Positions 8,901 through 19,000 of a stretch of 64,000 nucleotides of DNA are shown one piece after another. The notes below the pieces were generated by a model, which saw only the letters and a list, made by a program, of their open reading frames with translations, searched no databases and was not told the DNA's origin. Within the stretch, counting starts at the first letter, position 1; every line of letters begins with the position of its first letter. The translations under genes were made by a program, and so were the position numbers. This DNA is from Niabella sp. Lineage in GTDB: Bacteria; Bacteroidota; Bacteroidia; Chitinophagales; Chitinophagaceae. The stretch lies in NCBI GenBank assembly GCA_017744715.1, contig JAGIAT010000008.1, positions 62,001-126,000 of the forward strand. Direction: 5' to 3'.

Positions 8901-9058
8901 CATGACCTTTCAAATTTTCCACAGGATTTTATGGGTCATAGCGGGCTGATTTTGTTTTTCAGAGAGATCATGCAGGCTGGATATTGTTGAAACAGGTTGA
9001 TTTTTATTCGTGAAATGATTCTTGTTAAGGAATGATTTATTGATTTTAATATACCATT

Positions 9059-10711
9059 ATGGCTAAGTATGTATTTGTAACCGGGGGGGTGTCCTCCTCA
9101 TTAGGAAAAGGAATTATTGCCGCGTCGCTGGCAAAACTATTGCAGGCGAGGGGGCTGAGGGTTACGATACAAAAATTCGACCCGTATATCAATATTGATC
9201 CCGGTACGCTGAATCCTTACGAGCACGGAGAGTGCTATGTAACGGAAGACGGTGCCGAAACGGATCTGGATCTGGGTCACTACGAACGTTTTCTGAATAT
9301 TTTTACCTCTCAGGCGAACAATGTGACCACCGGGCGCATTTATCAAACGGTGATCAACAAGGAGCGGGAAGGTGCTTACCTGGGTAAAACAGTGCAGGTG
9401 GTACCCCATATTACCAACGAAATCAAGCGGAGAATGATGGAGTTGGGTACAACAGGCGAATATGATATTGTGATCACCGAAATCGGAGGTACCATTGGTG
9501 ATATTGAGAGTCTGCCGTTTGTGGAGGCCATCCGCCAGCTGCAGTGGGAACTGCCGGATGAGGATACGGTGGTTATCCATCTTACCCTGGTTCCCTACCT
9601 GAAAGCCGCAAAAGAATTAAAGACCAAGCCCACCCAGCACAGCGTGCGGATGCTGAGCCAGGAAGGGGTACGTCCCGATATTATCGTATGCAGAACCGAA
9701 AAACCCCTTACGCCGGAACTGCGCCGGAAAATAGCACAGTTCTGTAATGTACGCCAGGAGGCGGTTATTGAATCTGCAGACCAGTCAACTATTTATGAAG
9801 TGCCCATGGCCATGCTTCGGGAAAAACTGGATATTACCGTTTTAAAAATAATGGGCATTGCTGATTATAAAGAGCCGGAACTGCTCCGGTGGCGCGCGTT
9901 TCTTGATAAGTTAAAATATCCCAAATCAATCGTGCGTATCGGGCTGATAGGAAAATACCTGGAGTTGCAGGATGCCTATAAATCGATCCTGGAAGCCTTT
10001 GTACATGCCGGGGCGGTAAACGAATGCCAGGTGCAGATCGTAAACGTACACAGTGAATACATTACACCGGAAAACGTATCGGAAAAGCTTGGCGGACTGG
10101 ATGGTTTACTGGTAGCACCGGGCTTTGGGCTAAGAGGGGTGGAAGGAAAGATTACAGCGGTACAATACGCCCGTGAGCACGGACTGCCCTTTTTTGGAAT
10201 TTGCCTGGGCATGCAGATGTCTGCTATTGAATTTGCAAGGAATGTGATCGGGTTAAAAGGAGCCAACTCTACCGAGATGGATGAAAATGCGGCTGATCCG
10301 GTGATTGACCTGATGGAAAGCCAGAAGAATATTACCGAAAAAGGCGGCACGATGCGGTTGGGCTCTTATGCCTGTGAACTGAAAGAAGGCAGCCTGGCTG
10401 CTTCTATTTACGGCACCTTGCAGATTACAGAACGCCATCGTCACCGGTGGGAGTTTAACAATAAGTACCTGGAGGCTTTTGAACAGGCAGGAATGGTAGC
10501 CAGCGGTAAAAATCCGGAGAGCGGACTGGTGGAAGTGATCGAACTGCCCTCACATCCGTTTTTTGTTGGGGTTCAGTTTCACCCCGAACTGAAAAGCACC
10601 GTGGAAAACCCGCATCCTATTTTTGTGAAATTTGTGGAAGCTGCGGTAGAACATGCCGCCGCCAACAGCATCGCGTCAAAAAAAGGTGAGGTCATAAACG
10701 TTGATTTATAA
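9059..10711 (+). CDS. pyrG: CTP synthase
   Basis: This cytoplasmic enzyme makes CTP from UTP, using ATP and glutamine. The 550-aa protein has the normal two domains. The N-terminal synthetase (about 1-270) contains VFVTGGVSSSLGKGIIAASL and the QKFDPYINIDPGTLNPYEHG stretch. The C-terminal class I glutamine amidotransferase contains the nucleophile Cys382 in FFGICLGMQMSAIEFAR, and the catalytic His-x-Glu in GVQFHPELKS. The ATG start gives the conserved MAKYVFVTGG. It stands as a single unit between a candidate promoter about 160 bp upstream and a clear terminator just downstream. Confidence 0.97.
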   Translation: MAKYVFVTGGVSSSLGKGIIAASLAKLLQARGLRVTIQKFDPYINIDPGTLNPYEHGECYVTEDGAETDLDLGHYERFLNIFTSQANNVTTGRIYQTVINKEREGAYLGKTVQVVPHITNEIKRRMMELGTTGEYDIVITEIGGTIGDIESLPFVEAIRQLQWELPDEDTVVIHLTLVPYLKAAKELKTKPTQHSVRMLSQEGVRPDIIVCRTEKPLTPELRRKIAQFCNVRQEAVIESADQSTIYEVPMAMLREKLDITVLKIMGIADYKEPELLRWRAFLDKLKYPKSIVRIGLIGKYLELQDAYKSILEAFVHAGAVNECQVQIVNVHSEYITPENVSEKLGGLDGLLVAPGFGLRGVEGKITAVQYAREHGLPFFGICLGMQMSAIEFARNVIGLKGANSTEMDENAADPVIDLMESQKNITEKGGTMRLGSYACELKEGSLAASIYGTLQITERHRHRWEFNNKYLEAFEQAGMVASGKNPESGLVEVIELPSHPFFVGVQFHPELKSTVENPHPIFVKFVEAAVEHAAANSIASKKGEVINVDL

Positions 10712-10737
10712 ATACTTGTTATAAACGTACAGATTTT

Positions 10738-10766
10738 AATCGCCTGGTTTCCGGGCGATTTTTTTT
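10738..10766 (+). terminator. Rho-independent terminator after pyrG
   Basis: A stem aatcgcc / ggcgatt with a short loop runs directly into eight T residues, 26 bp after the pyrG stop. This is one of the clearest terminators in the window. Confidence 0.85.
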
Positions 10767-10900
10767 GTTATGCCTCATAAAAACCCGCAAATCCGATGAA
10801 AAATCAGGTCGGCTAATATTTCCGGATATGCAGGATGATTCTTAAAACCAGGTAAAAAACAAAGATGGAGCCCTAAAGGGCAAAGCCGGGGGATTTGTCC

Positions 10901-10908
10901 TATCTTTG
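10901..10908 (+). promoter_or_regulatory. Candidate yidC promoter (-7 box)
   Basis: TATCTTTG matches the TAnnTTTG consensus exactly and lies 25 nt before the yidC ATG, giving a leader of roughly 20 nt. No good -33 TTTG is seen at the usual distance. Confidence 0.55.
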
Positions 10909-10933
10909 CCGCCTCAAAAAATACACGTAAGTA

Positions 10934-12778
10934 ATGAATTTTGACCGGAATACGATCATTGGGTTCGGACTTTTAGCCGTACTCTTTTTCTTCTACTTTT
11001 ACTACAACAACCTGCAGCAGGGAGAACATCAGAAAGAGCAGGCAAGAAAGGATTCCATTGCCAATGCATTGAGACCCAAACTGGATACAGCAGCGTTGCG
11101 CCAGGATTCGCTCCGGGCCGATTCTCAGCGTCATGCTACCAGTGCCGGTATGTTTTTAAACGCGGCGCAGGGTTCGGAACAATTGGTAACGGCGGAAAAC
11201 GAAGTATTTAAAATTGTGTTTACCAATAAAGGCGGTCAGCCGAAGTTTGTAGAGCTGAAGAAGTTTAAAAATGCGCTGGATAGTCAGCAGGTGAAACTGG
11301 CGGGTACAGATTTCAATAAGATCAGCTACGCCATCAACACGGCCGCCAATCAGAGCGCTCAAACCGGTGATCTTTATTTCAGCAACGGGAAAGTAACACC
11401 GGGCCCGGATGGAACCCAGGTGGTTACCTTTGAATTGAAAGGGGGCGACAGTACGAATGTTTCCAACGCTATCACGCATCAGTTCATCATTCATCCCAAT
11501 CAATACAAGATCGATTTCAACATTAACCTGTCGCAACCGGGTGCGCTTTTGTCGCAGGGTGTGATGAATATGGTTTGGCAGTATGACGCGGCACAACAGG
11601 AGTCCGATATTGAGTTTGAAAAACAAAATACGCAGATCGGTTATATGGAGGATGGCAGTTTTGATTACCACACCATCGGCCGGAAAGATCATGTGAACTT
11701 CGAAAAAAGTGTAAGCTGGATAGGGGTGCGTCAGCGGTTCTTCAATACCTTCCTGGTAGCAAAGGATAACTTTACCGGGGGAAAAATTTCCTGGACCATT
11801 CCGCCGGATGCCAATAAAGAAGTGGTGAAGAGCACCGCAAACATGCAACTGAAGGTTCCGGCTGGAAATGCAGCCACGGTACCTATGAGTATTTACTATG
11901 GCCCGGCCGACTATAACATTTTAAAGAAATACGATAACGGATTCAGCAAGCTCGTAAACCTGGGACAGGGGATGTATGCTTTTGTACGCCCGTTGAACCA
12001 GTATGTGATTGTTCCGGTATTTGATTTCTTCAAAAGCATTGTGAGCAATTTTGGGTTGGTAATTGCCCTGCTGACCCTGGTGATCCGTTTGCTGATTTCT
12101 CCGCTGACGTATAAAAGCTACCTGAGCGGGGCAAAGATGAAAGCGCTGCGCCCGGAAATTGCCACGCTTAAAGAAAAATTCGGTACCGATCAGCAGGCGA
12201 TGAGCATGGAGCAGATGAAACTTTTCCGTGAGGCCGGCGTGAACCCGCTGGGGGGCTGTATTCCTGCGTTGTTCCAGATCCCGATCTTCTTTGCATTATA
12301 TAGTTTCTTTAATGCCAGTGTGGATCTTCGGGGCGCAGACTTCCTTTGGGTAAGTGATCTGTCGGCCTTTGATGACCCGATCAAATTTGGCGTTCATATT
12401 CCCCTGCTGGGCAGCCACCTGAGCCTGTTTACCATTACGGCAACGGTTACCAGTTTACTGATCTCTATTTACAGTATGAGCATGTCGCCGGATCAAAGCA
12501 ATCCGATGATGAAGTACATGCCGTATATCTTCCCGGTATTCCTGTTGTTTATCTTTAACCGGCTGCCATCGGCGCTTACCTGGTATTATACCGTATCGAA
12601 CCTGATCACATTGGCACTGCAGTTTGTCATCCAGAATTATATCATTGATCATGATAAGATCCTGGCACGGATACAGGAAAACCGCAAGAAGCCGAAAACG
12701 AAAACCAAGTGGCAGGAGCGGCTGGAGCAGATGCAGGAACAGCAAAAGCAAATGCAGGAGCAGCGGAAGAAGAAGTAG
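10934..12778 (+). CDS. yidC: Membrane protein insertase YidC
   Basis: YidC inserts and folds inner-membrane proteins, alone or with SecYEG. The 614-aa product begins with a membrane anchor (TIIGFGLLAVLFFFYFYY). A periplasmic beta-domain follows (about 60-350), then the conserved core with YVIVPVFDFFKSIVSNFGLV, LISPLTYKSYLSGAKM and the amphipathic loop ALRPEIATLKEKFG. The LGGCIPALFQIPIFFALYSF and PSALTWYYTVSNLITLALQ segments follow. The C-terminal tail is very basic and rich in Gln/Lys (from about 585), as is common for ribosome contact. The length and large periplasmic domain fit the Gram-negative form. A single gene with its own promoter-like box. Confidence 0.96.
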   Translation: MNFDRNTIIGFGLLAVLFFFYFYYNNLQQGEHQKEQARKDSIANALRPKLDTAALRQDSLRADSQRHATSAGMFLNAAQGSEQLVTAENEVFKIVFTNKGGQPKFVELKKFKNALDSQQVKLAGTDFNKISYAINTAANQSAQTGDLYFSNGKVTPGPDGTQVVTFELKGGDSTNVSNAITHQFIIHPNQYKIDFNINLSQPGALLSQGVMNMVWQYDAAQQESDIEFEKQNTQIGYMEDGSFDYHTIGRKDHVNFEKSVSWIGVRQRFFNTFLVAKDNFTGGKISWTIPPDANKEVVKSTANMQLKVPAGNAATVPMSIYYGPADYNILKKYDNGFSKLVNLGQGMYAFVRPLNQYVIVPVFDFFKSIVSNFGLVIALLTLVIRLLISPLTYKSYLSGAKMKALRPEIATLKEKFGTDQQAMSMEQMKLFREAGVNPLGGCIPALFQIPIFFALYSFFNASVDLRGADFLWVSDLSAFDDPIKFGVHIPLLGSHLSLFTITATVTSLLISIYSMSMSPDQSNPMMKYMPYIFPVFLLFIFNRLPSALTWYYTVSNLITLALQFVIQNYIIDHDKILARIQENRKKPKTKTKWQERLEQMQEQQKQMQEQRKKK

Positions 12779-13316
12779 TTAATTGAGAATAATCAATAGT
12801 TAATAGTCAATGGTCTGAGGATCGTTGACTATTAACATTTATAAGGGACCGGTTTGAGGTTTAACGTTTAAGGCGTGCCCGCCGTGGCGGGTTGGATCCG
12901 TTTTAGACTCCATGATCCATTGACCATTCACTGTTTATTGTCGTTTCCTTAAAGGCCTCTGAAAGGTTAAAAGTATAGCAGCTGCTTTCGATACGTCCTA
13001 CGTCCTTGCGTTTTGATGGCTGAATGCAACCGCAAAGGTCCTAAGAGAGTGTTCAACGTTCAGGTTCCCATTGCGCCCGCTGCGGATACGTTGCGTTCAC
13101 CGTGGCTAAATCGAACCACCGCTTTAGTCATATTTAACCATATCTCAGAAACGGCACTACAAGCGCCATCAGCGGCGGCAACTATAAAAAGTGAAGAGGG
13201 GCATTATCAGACATCAAATGTTTAACGTCTGATATGGAGCATCGATCGGAGGAAGACCACAGAACAGGAATGATATCTTCATTTCCACATTCTCAAATTT
13301 TCAAATTAAACACATC
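12779..13316. other. Intergenic region, repeats and no supported gene
   Basis: This gap separates convergent yidC and dnaX. It holds a perfect 12-bp inverted repeat (gttaatagtcaa at 12799-12810, ttgactattaac at 12825-12836, 14-nt loop) 20 bp past the yidC stop, which could help end transcription though no T run follows. Next come the word gcccgccgtggcggg near 12877 (partly echoed at 42.47 kb) and, at the dnaX end, a reverse-strand copy of the tttgaaaatttg/atgtggaaatg repeat (13281-13315). A 70-codon frame at 13013-13225 starts with TTG and has no recognisable features, so I leave it out. Confidence 0.6.
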
Positions 13317-15092
13317 TTAACGGTCCAGTTCCATTTTCAGCTTTTCTTTCAGCTCTTTTACCAGCGGGTATTTTTCAATCATTTTCTGGTATTGCTGTAC
13401 GGCGGTCAACGGCCGGGGTTCATTATTTTCGGGCGTTTCCACGTTCTCCCGCTTGGTAATATAAAACTGGAGCTGGGAGTTGGACAGTCGCCGCTGAAGA
13501 AATTCGGAGGCCTGCGTTTTACAGGATTCTATGAACCGGTATTCGATCGCATTGGCGGTATACACATAAAAGGAATTGTCATCCAGCACCTTTAACTGTG
13601 CCAGGTCGAAGCTTTGTGCCGCGGAGTTTTTATTTTCCTTTAAAACCACAATAAATGCGGCCCAGGCTTCTTCCAGGGTTTCCTGGGAAAGCGGGTGGTC
13701 TACCTGCTCTACGTGGGTGTCTCTAAATTGTTGGCGGAGCTTTTCCAGGTTACCGATCTTCCGGCTGGCGGTTACCGCTTCCCTGGGCTGCGGTGGCGTT
13801 ACTACGGGTCTGGGAGCCGGTTCTTCAATAATGAGCCTGCTGCCGGAAGGCTCACTTTTTGCAACGGGAATGGCTGCCGGGGAAACGGGCGCGGATTGTT
13901 TTGCTAAAACCGGCTGTATGCTCCGGAAGGGAACGGCCGCTGCTTTTTCAGTTATTTTTTTTTTATTCAGCCCTGCGTCGCTTGCTGTTAATTCCATCGC
14001 CTGCTGCAGGTAGCAAAGCTTGATCAGGGTAAGCTCTACATGCAGCCGTTTATTCCGCGCCGAGCGGTAGTTGATCTCCGATTCGTTCAGCACATTCAGT
14101 GCGCTGATAAGGAAGGCCACCGGCGTTTTTTTTGCGGTATCAAGATATTTCTGTTTAAAACTTTCTACTGTATCCAGCAAGGCCACTACTTTTTCATCCT
14201 TACTCACCAGCAGGTTGCGGATAAAGGCCGCAAAACCGTTCAATACCAGGTCGCCTTCAAAACCCTTGCGGTTGATATCATCGTATAAAAGCATCGCTCC
14301 CGAAAGGTTCTGCTGCAACATATCATCCAGGAGTTTAAAATAATAATCTTCATCCAGTATATTCAGGTGCTCCAGTGTATTGGCATAATTCAGTTCGCCA
14401 TTGGTAAAGCTGACGATCTTATCCATAATACTGAGTGCATCCCGCATGCAACCCTCACTTTTTTGCGCGATGGTTTGCAGGGCGGCCTGTTCTGCCCTTA
14501 CCCCTTCTTTTTCGCAAATAGCCTCCAGGTGCTCCACTGTATCGTTGGTGGTAATGCGTTTGAAGTCGAAGATCTGGCAACGGCTCAGGATGGTTGGCAG
14601 AATCTTATGCTTTTCCGTGGTCGCCAAAATAAAGATGGCATAGGAGGGCGGCTCTTCCAGCGTTTTCAGGAAGGCGTTAAACGCCGAAGAGCTGAGCATA
14701 TGCACCTCATCAATGATATATACTTTGTAACGGCCGGCCTGGGGGGCAAACCGCACCTGGTCTACCAGCGTACGGATATCATCCACCGAGTTATTACTGG
14801 CGGCATCCAGCTCATGAATGTTCAGAGATGTTCCCTGGTTAAAGGATACACAGGAATTGCAGGCATTACAGGCCTCACCATCTGCGGTAGGATGCTCGCA
14901 GTTGATGGTTTTGGCCAGGATGCGGGCACAGGTGGTTTTTCCCACGCCACGGGGACCGCAAAACAAAAACGCATGCGCCAGCTGGTTCTGCCGGATCGCA
15001 TTTTTTAAGGTGGTTGTAATATGCGCCTGCCCCACTACGGTGTCAAAGGTCTGGGGTCTGTATTTCCGTGCTGAAACAATAAATTTATCCAT
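13317..15092 (-). CDS. dnaX: DNA polymerase III subunit gamma/tau
   Basis: This is the clamp-loader ATPase and replisome organiser (tau, 591 aa). Visible are Walker A GPRGVGKTTCARIL, a zinc-binding Cys set (Cys, then CNACNSC), Walker B YIIDEVHMLSSSAFNAF followed by LKTLEEPP, and sensor 1 ILATTEKHKI. A Pro/Ala-rich linker (about 390-440) and a C-terminal tau domain follow. The frame is open to 15209, but ATG 15092 (MDKFIVSARKYRPQTF) is the conserved start. At codons 377-379 lies an A10 run followed by stops in both alternative frames, which could give a shortened gamma-like form. A TACATTTG box lies 22 nt upstream. Confidence 0.95.
   Translation of the reverse strand: MDKFIVSARKYRPQTFDTVVGQAHITTTLKNAIRQNQLAHAFLFCGPRGVGKTTCARILAKTINCEHPTADGEACNACNSCVSFNQGTSLNIHELDAASNNSVDDIRTLVDQVRFAPQAGRYKVYIIDEVHMLSSSAFNAFLKTLEEPPSYAIFILATTEKHKILPTILSRCQIFDFKRITTNDTVEHLEAICEKEGVRAEQAALQTIAQKSEGCMRDALSIMDKIVSFTNGELNYANTLEHLNILDEDYYFKLLDDMLQQNLSGAMLLYDDINRKGFEGDLVLNGFAAFIRNLLVSKDEKVVALLDTVESFKQKYLDTAKKTPVAFLISALNVLNESEINYRSARNKRLHVELTLIKLCYLQQAMELTASDAGLNKKKITEKAAAVPFRSIQPVLAKQSAPVSPAAIPVAKSEPSGSRLIIEEPAPRPVVTPPQPREAVTASRKIGNLEKLRQQFRDTHVEQVDHPLSQETLEEAWAAFIVVLKENKNSAAQSFDLAQLKVLDDNSFYVYTANAIEYRFIESCKTQASEFLQRRLSNSQLQFYITKRENVETPENNEPRPLTAVQQYQKMIEKYPLVKELKEKLKMELDR
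13955..13964 (-). other. A10 slippage run inside dnaX
   Basis: On the coding (minus) strand ten A residues begin exactly at codon 377. Losing one A gives an immediate TAA after 379 residues; gaining one A (or a -1 shift) adds Asn-Asn and then TGA, giving 381 residues. Both products keep the ATPase and collar domains and lose the tau part. Slippage at dnaX poly-A runs is known from Thermus (transcriptional) and Escherichia coli (ribosomal), so this site is a plausible analogue. Confidence 0.6.
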
Positions 15093-15114
15093 GAAAACTC
15101 GTGGTATTATCCGA

Positions 15115-15122
15115 CAAATGTA
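15115..15122 (-). promoter_or_regulatory. Candidate dnaX promoter (-7 box)
   Basis: TACATTTG on the minus strand matches TAnnTTTG and ends 22 nt before the dnaX ATG. No clear -33 TTTG is present. Confidence 0.45.
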
Positions 15123-16093
15123 ACATAATTGAGGGTGGTTTTGTTGCAGGAGGTTTGGATGTGGAAAAAAGGAGTCATCCGGCCTGGCCGGCCGGAAAAA
15201 CAAGGCCACGCCATCCGGCAGTCACCGGTTTCCGGGGGTATGGATCCATATACACATTGCTTCCCAAAAACCGGTTTGCGGTTTTAAAACCGTAATGCCA
15301 CGCGCTTAAATGAGGGCAGGGGTATTTTTTTTATCCGGAACTACCAAGCGGTAACGGCAAAATAGCTTATTAAAAATGGGGGTATCTCTAAAAACCCAGG
15401 CAGCAATGTATAAACATGCTGAATGCATATAATACAAGGAGATATGCGCGGATCAGCAAGAACTTTCCGGTATCAGATATGGGCAGGGAATGCAATAATA
15501 GGTTAATTATCCGCCCGGATTATTGCCAAAATTGTTTAATGGTTGGTTAATTTAATGAATCCTGCGGGCATGTTTGCGATTTAACATTGCATTGTCGATT
15601 GCAGAATGTCCAGTTTTGAATGCGAACGGCGTTAGCGAAAAAATCGCCTTACCATACGTCCGGACTCAATAACCGTTTTCATTCGTGTTAATACACATGC
15701 TGCTGTTATTAAATGTTTATGAATTAGGAACTAAAAAAAAATATATCTATTGGTTGTATTGACTGGGGGGAAGCGGTATTACACTGTTTGCCAGGAAAAA
15801 CGAACGGCATGCTCTTGTTGCCCTACATTTTTCTGATGCAACGTATTCATCAAATCTCATAGAACCTGGTGCAGCATCCTTCAGGGTTGAAGTGCCGCAC
15901 GGGGAAGGGTAAGCAGATTTTGGAAAATCTGCCATAGATGATCCATGCGGGTTGTTGAAGGATTATTGGCTGCTGCTAAAGTGGCCAACTGTCATCATCG
16001 TGCAATTCTATGCAATCCGGGCGATATGAAAAAGGTCCTCAAAATATATTCAAAGTACAAACCTGTAAATAATAAAAATAAAAGCAAAACGCA
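15123..16093. other. Long upstream region of the first SusC operon
   Basis: Nearly 1 kb with no supported gene separates dnaX from the first SusC. Candidate binding sites are visible. There is an 8-bp inverted repeat gcaataat/attattgc at 15492-15526, and a sharper one at 15913-15932 with 9-bp arms (gcagatttt / aaaatctgc) around GG, 161 bp before the SusC ATG. The palindrome cggttttaaaaccg lies near 15280. No TAnnTTTG box was found close to the SusC start. A 62-codon minus-strand frame (15747-15935) has no recognisable content. Confidence 0.5.
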
Positions 16094-19000
16094 ATGATGA
16101 AAATGACGCTTATGTACCCGGTTACAGCAGTCAGGCTCCGGTTGCTCATCGCAACCATCGGATGTTTACTGCTGTCCCTGGCCGGGTTTTCGCAAGGGAA
16201 AATAACGGTTGTTGGTACGGTGGTCGATACAGCCCATATGCCGTTATCGAATATCAACATCACCGTACAAAGCAATGAAAAAGTAGGTACCGCCACCGAT
16301 GTAAACGGTAAGTTCGTGCTGGAAGTGGCGCCGGGCAGCATGCTGGTATTTACCGCTGTAACGTATAATAATGTTACGTACAAGGTGCCTGGCACACCCG
16401 AACAGGATCTGCGGATCACCCTAACGCCCAAAGAGGTATCGGCTGATGAAGAAGTAATTGTAACAGCTTACGGAAAAAAAGTCCGCAGAGAGTCTGTAAC
16501 AGGGTCTGTGGCCACCATTAAACCGGATCAGTTAAGAACGCCGGCCTCCAATCTTACCGCGGCGCTGGCCGGGCAGGTTGCGGGTATCATTGGCTTTCAA
16601 AGCAGCGGACAGCCGGGCTTTGATAACGCTGATTTTTTTGTGCGGGGTGTTACCACATTCGGATACCGGCAAAGCCCGCTGATCTTAATTGACAATATCG
16701 AATTAACATCGGATGACCTTGCACGTTTGCAGGTAGATGATATTGCCGAATTTTCTATTTTAAAAGATGCCAGCGCTACGGCACTGTATGGTTCGCGGGG
16801 GGCGAACGGGGTGATACTCGTAACCACAAAGCGCGGAAAGGTAGGCAAACCGAATTATAATGTACGCTACGATAATTCTGTTTCGACGCCTACACAAACG
16901 TTAAAATTTGCGGATCCGATCACGTACATGAACCTGTACAATGAAGCGCTGCTGACCCGGAATCCTTACCAGCTCCCGAGATTTGATGCGGACAAGATTT
17001 ATTTTACCCAGCGTACCCTTGACGGTGCTCCTGATGGTAATCCTTATGTATATCCTGCAGTAGATTGGCTGGACCTGATGTTTAAAAAATATTCGCAAAC
17101 GAAAAAATTAAACGCAAGCGTTTCCGGGGGAAGTGAATCTACCCAGTATATGGTGTCCGGTTCCTACAGCGAGGATAACGGGCTTTTGAAGGAAGGCAAC
17201 CAGAGCATATTTAACGGCGGCATTAAGTTCCGGAATTACCAGCTGCGGTCTAATGTAGACGTGAAGCTGACCCGTACGACCAAGCTGAGTGTGGATCTTT
17301 GGGGGATTTTCAATGATTATAACGGCCCCATCACCAATGATGCCAGCGGGTTTGCTACGGATCTGTATTACTGGGCCACGCATAGCAGCCCGGTGCTGTT
17401 TCCCGCTTATTTTGCACCAGACAGCGCCAACCGGTATACACAGCATATCCTGTTTGGTAACTTTAATGGTAATTCGCCTGATCGAAGCGGAGATAATTTT
17501 TTACCTACGCAGGGAGTCGGATATTCGAATCCTTATGCGCAGATGATGCGGGGATACCGGACACGCAACAATTCCCGCATCAGTGCCACGGCCCGTTTGA
17601 GCCAGGACCTGGGTATGATTACCAAGGGACTGAATTTTAGCGGATTCTTTACCACCAACCGGTTTGCCCAGGTGCAGTATTCAATGACCTATAACCCGTT
17701 TTATTATACGGTAAATACATACAACAGAGCGGCTAACCAATATGAATTGTTTTGGCTGAATAATAAATCAGGACTGACCTTTAATGGCAATGGCGCTTCC
17801 GGTTCCAACGCCGTTGCTACAGAGTACCTGGATATTTCTGCGGGAGACCGGGGTTCCAGCTCTTTTATCCAGATGCAGGGTATTTTAAGTTATGACCGGA
17901 ACTTTGAAGATCATAGCCTCAACGGATCGCTTGTGATTAACCGGCAGCAGACACTGGACCCATCCAATGTGGGCGACTATACAAAGGTGTTACCAACCCG
18001 GAATCTTACCTATGCAGGAAGCGCCCGTTACGGATATCAGAATAAATACAACCTGCAGTTTGATTTCGGGTATAACGGATCCGAGCGTTTTGATCCCACA
18101 CACCGCTTTGGCTTTTTCCCCAGTGTATCCGGCGCATGGAATGTGAGTAAAGAAAATTTCTGGAAAAACAGTAAGCTGGGCAACATTGTAACCATGTTCA
18201 AGCTAAGGGCCAGCTATGGTAAAGCCGGTAATGACGATATTGGCTCCCAGCGCTTTTTCTATTTATCCAACGTAAATCTGGAGAACACCGGTGCAGGGGC
18301 CGTTTTTGGCACCAATAACGGGTACAGCCGGCCGGGTGTAACGATAACCAATTATCCGAACCCCGAGATCTCCTGGGAGATCAGCCGGATCAGCAACTAT
18401 GCCGTGGAATTTACGCTGTTTAATGCACTCGATTTTATCGGTGAATACTGGATCCGGAAAACGACCGATATTTTGCAAACAAGGCTTATTCCCAACAGCA
18501 TGGGCCTGGAAGCCAGTTTGAGTGGCAACCTCGGCAAAGCCCGTTCACAGGGATTGGATCTTACATTGAATTATAAAAAGACATTTTCCAACGGCATCAG
18601 CCTGGTAGTGATGTCTAACAGCACGTTCTCCAAGGCAAAATATGATTATTATGAGGAGCCCAATTACGGAACGGAATACTGGAGGCGTCAAACCGGGCAA
18701 TATGTGGGCCAGCGCATGGGCTATATTGCCGAGCGGTTGTTTGTGGATGACCAGGAGGCCGCAGCATCACCTACACAAGTATTCGGAACGTCCGGAAGAG
18801 GCGCGCGCGGCGGCGATATCAAATACCGTGATATCAACGGAGATGGCGTTATTAACAGTTCCGACAGGGTTGCCATCGGATTGCCCAACAACCCGCAGAT
18901 TACCTATGGTTTCGGCGCCAGTTTAAATTACAAAAGTTTTGATCTGAACTTCAGGTTTACCGGTCAGGCGCGTGCCTCGCTTTACATGAACCCTAATGCG

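Noticed and set aside
13013..13225. A 70-codon plus-strand frame between yidC and dnaX
   Set aside because: Begins with TTG, has no signal, domain or repeat structure, and lies among intergenic repeats.
15093..15209. Upstream extension of dnaX by 39 codons
   Set aside because: The extension has no similarity to DnaX, includes the promoter-like TACATTTG box, and MDKFIVSARKYRPQTF is the standard start.
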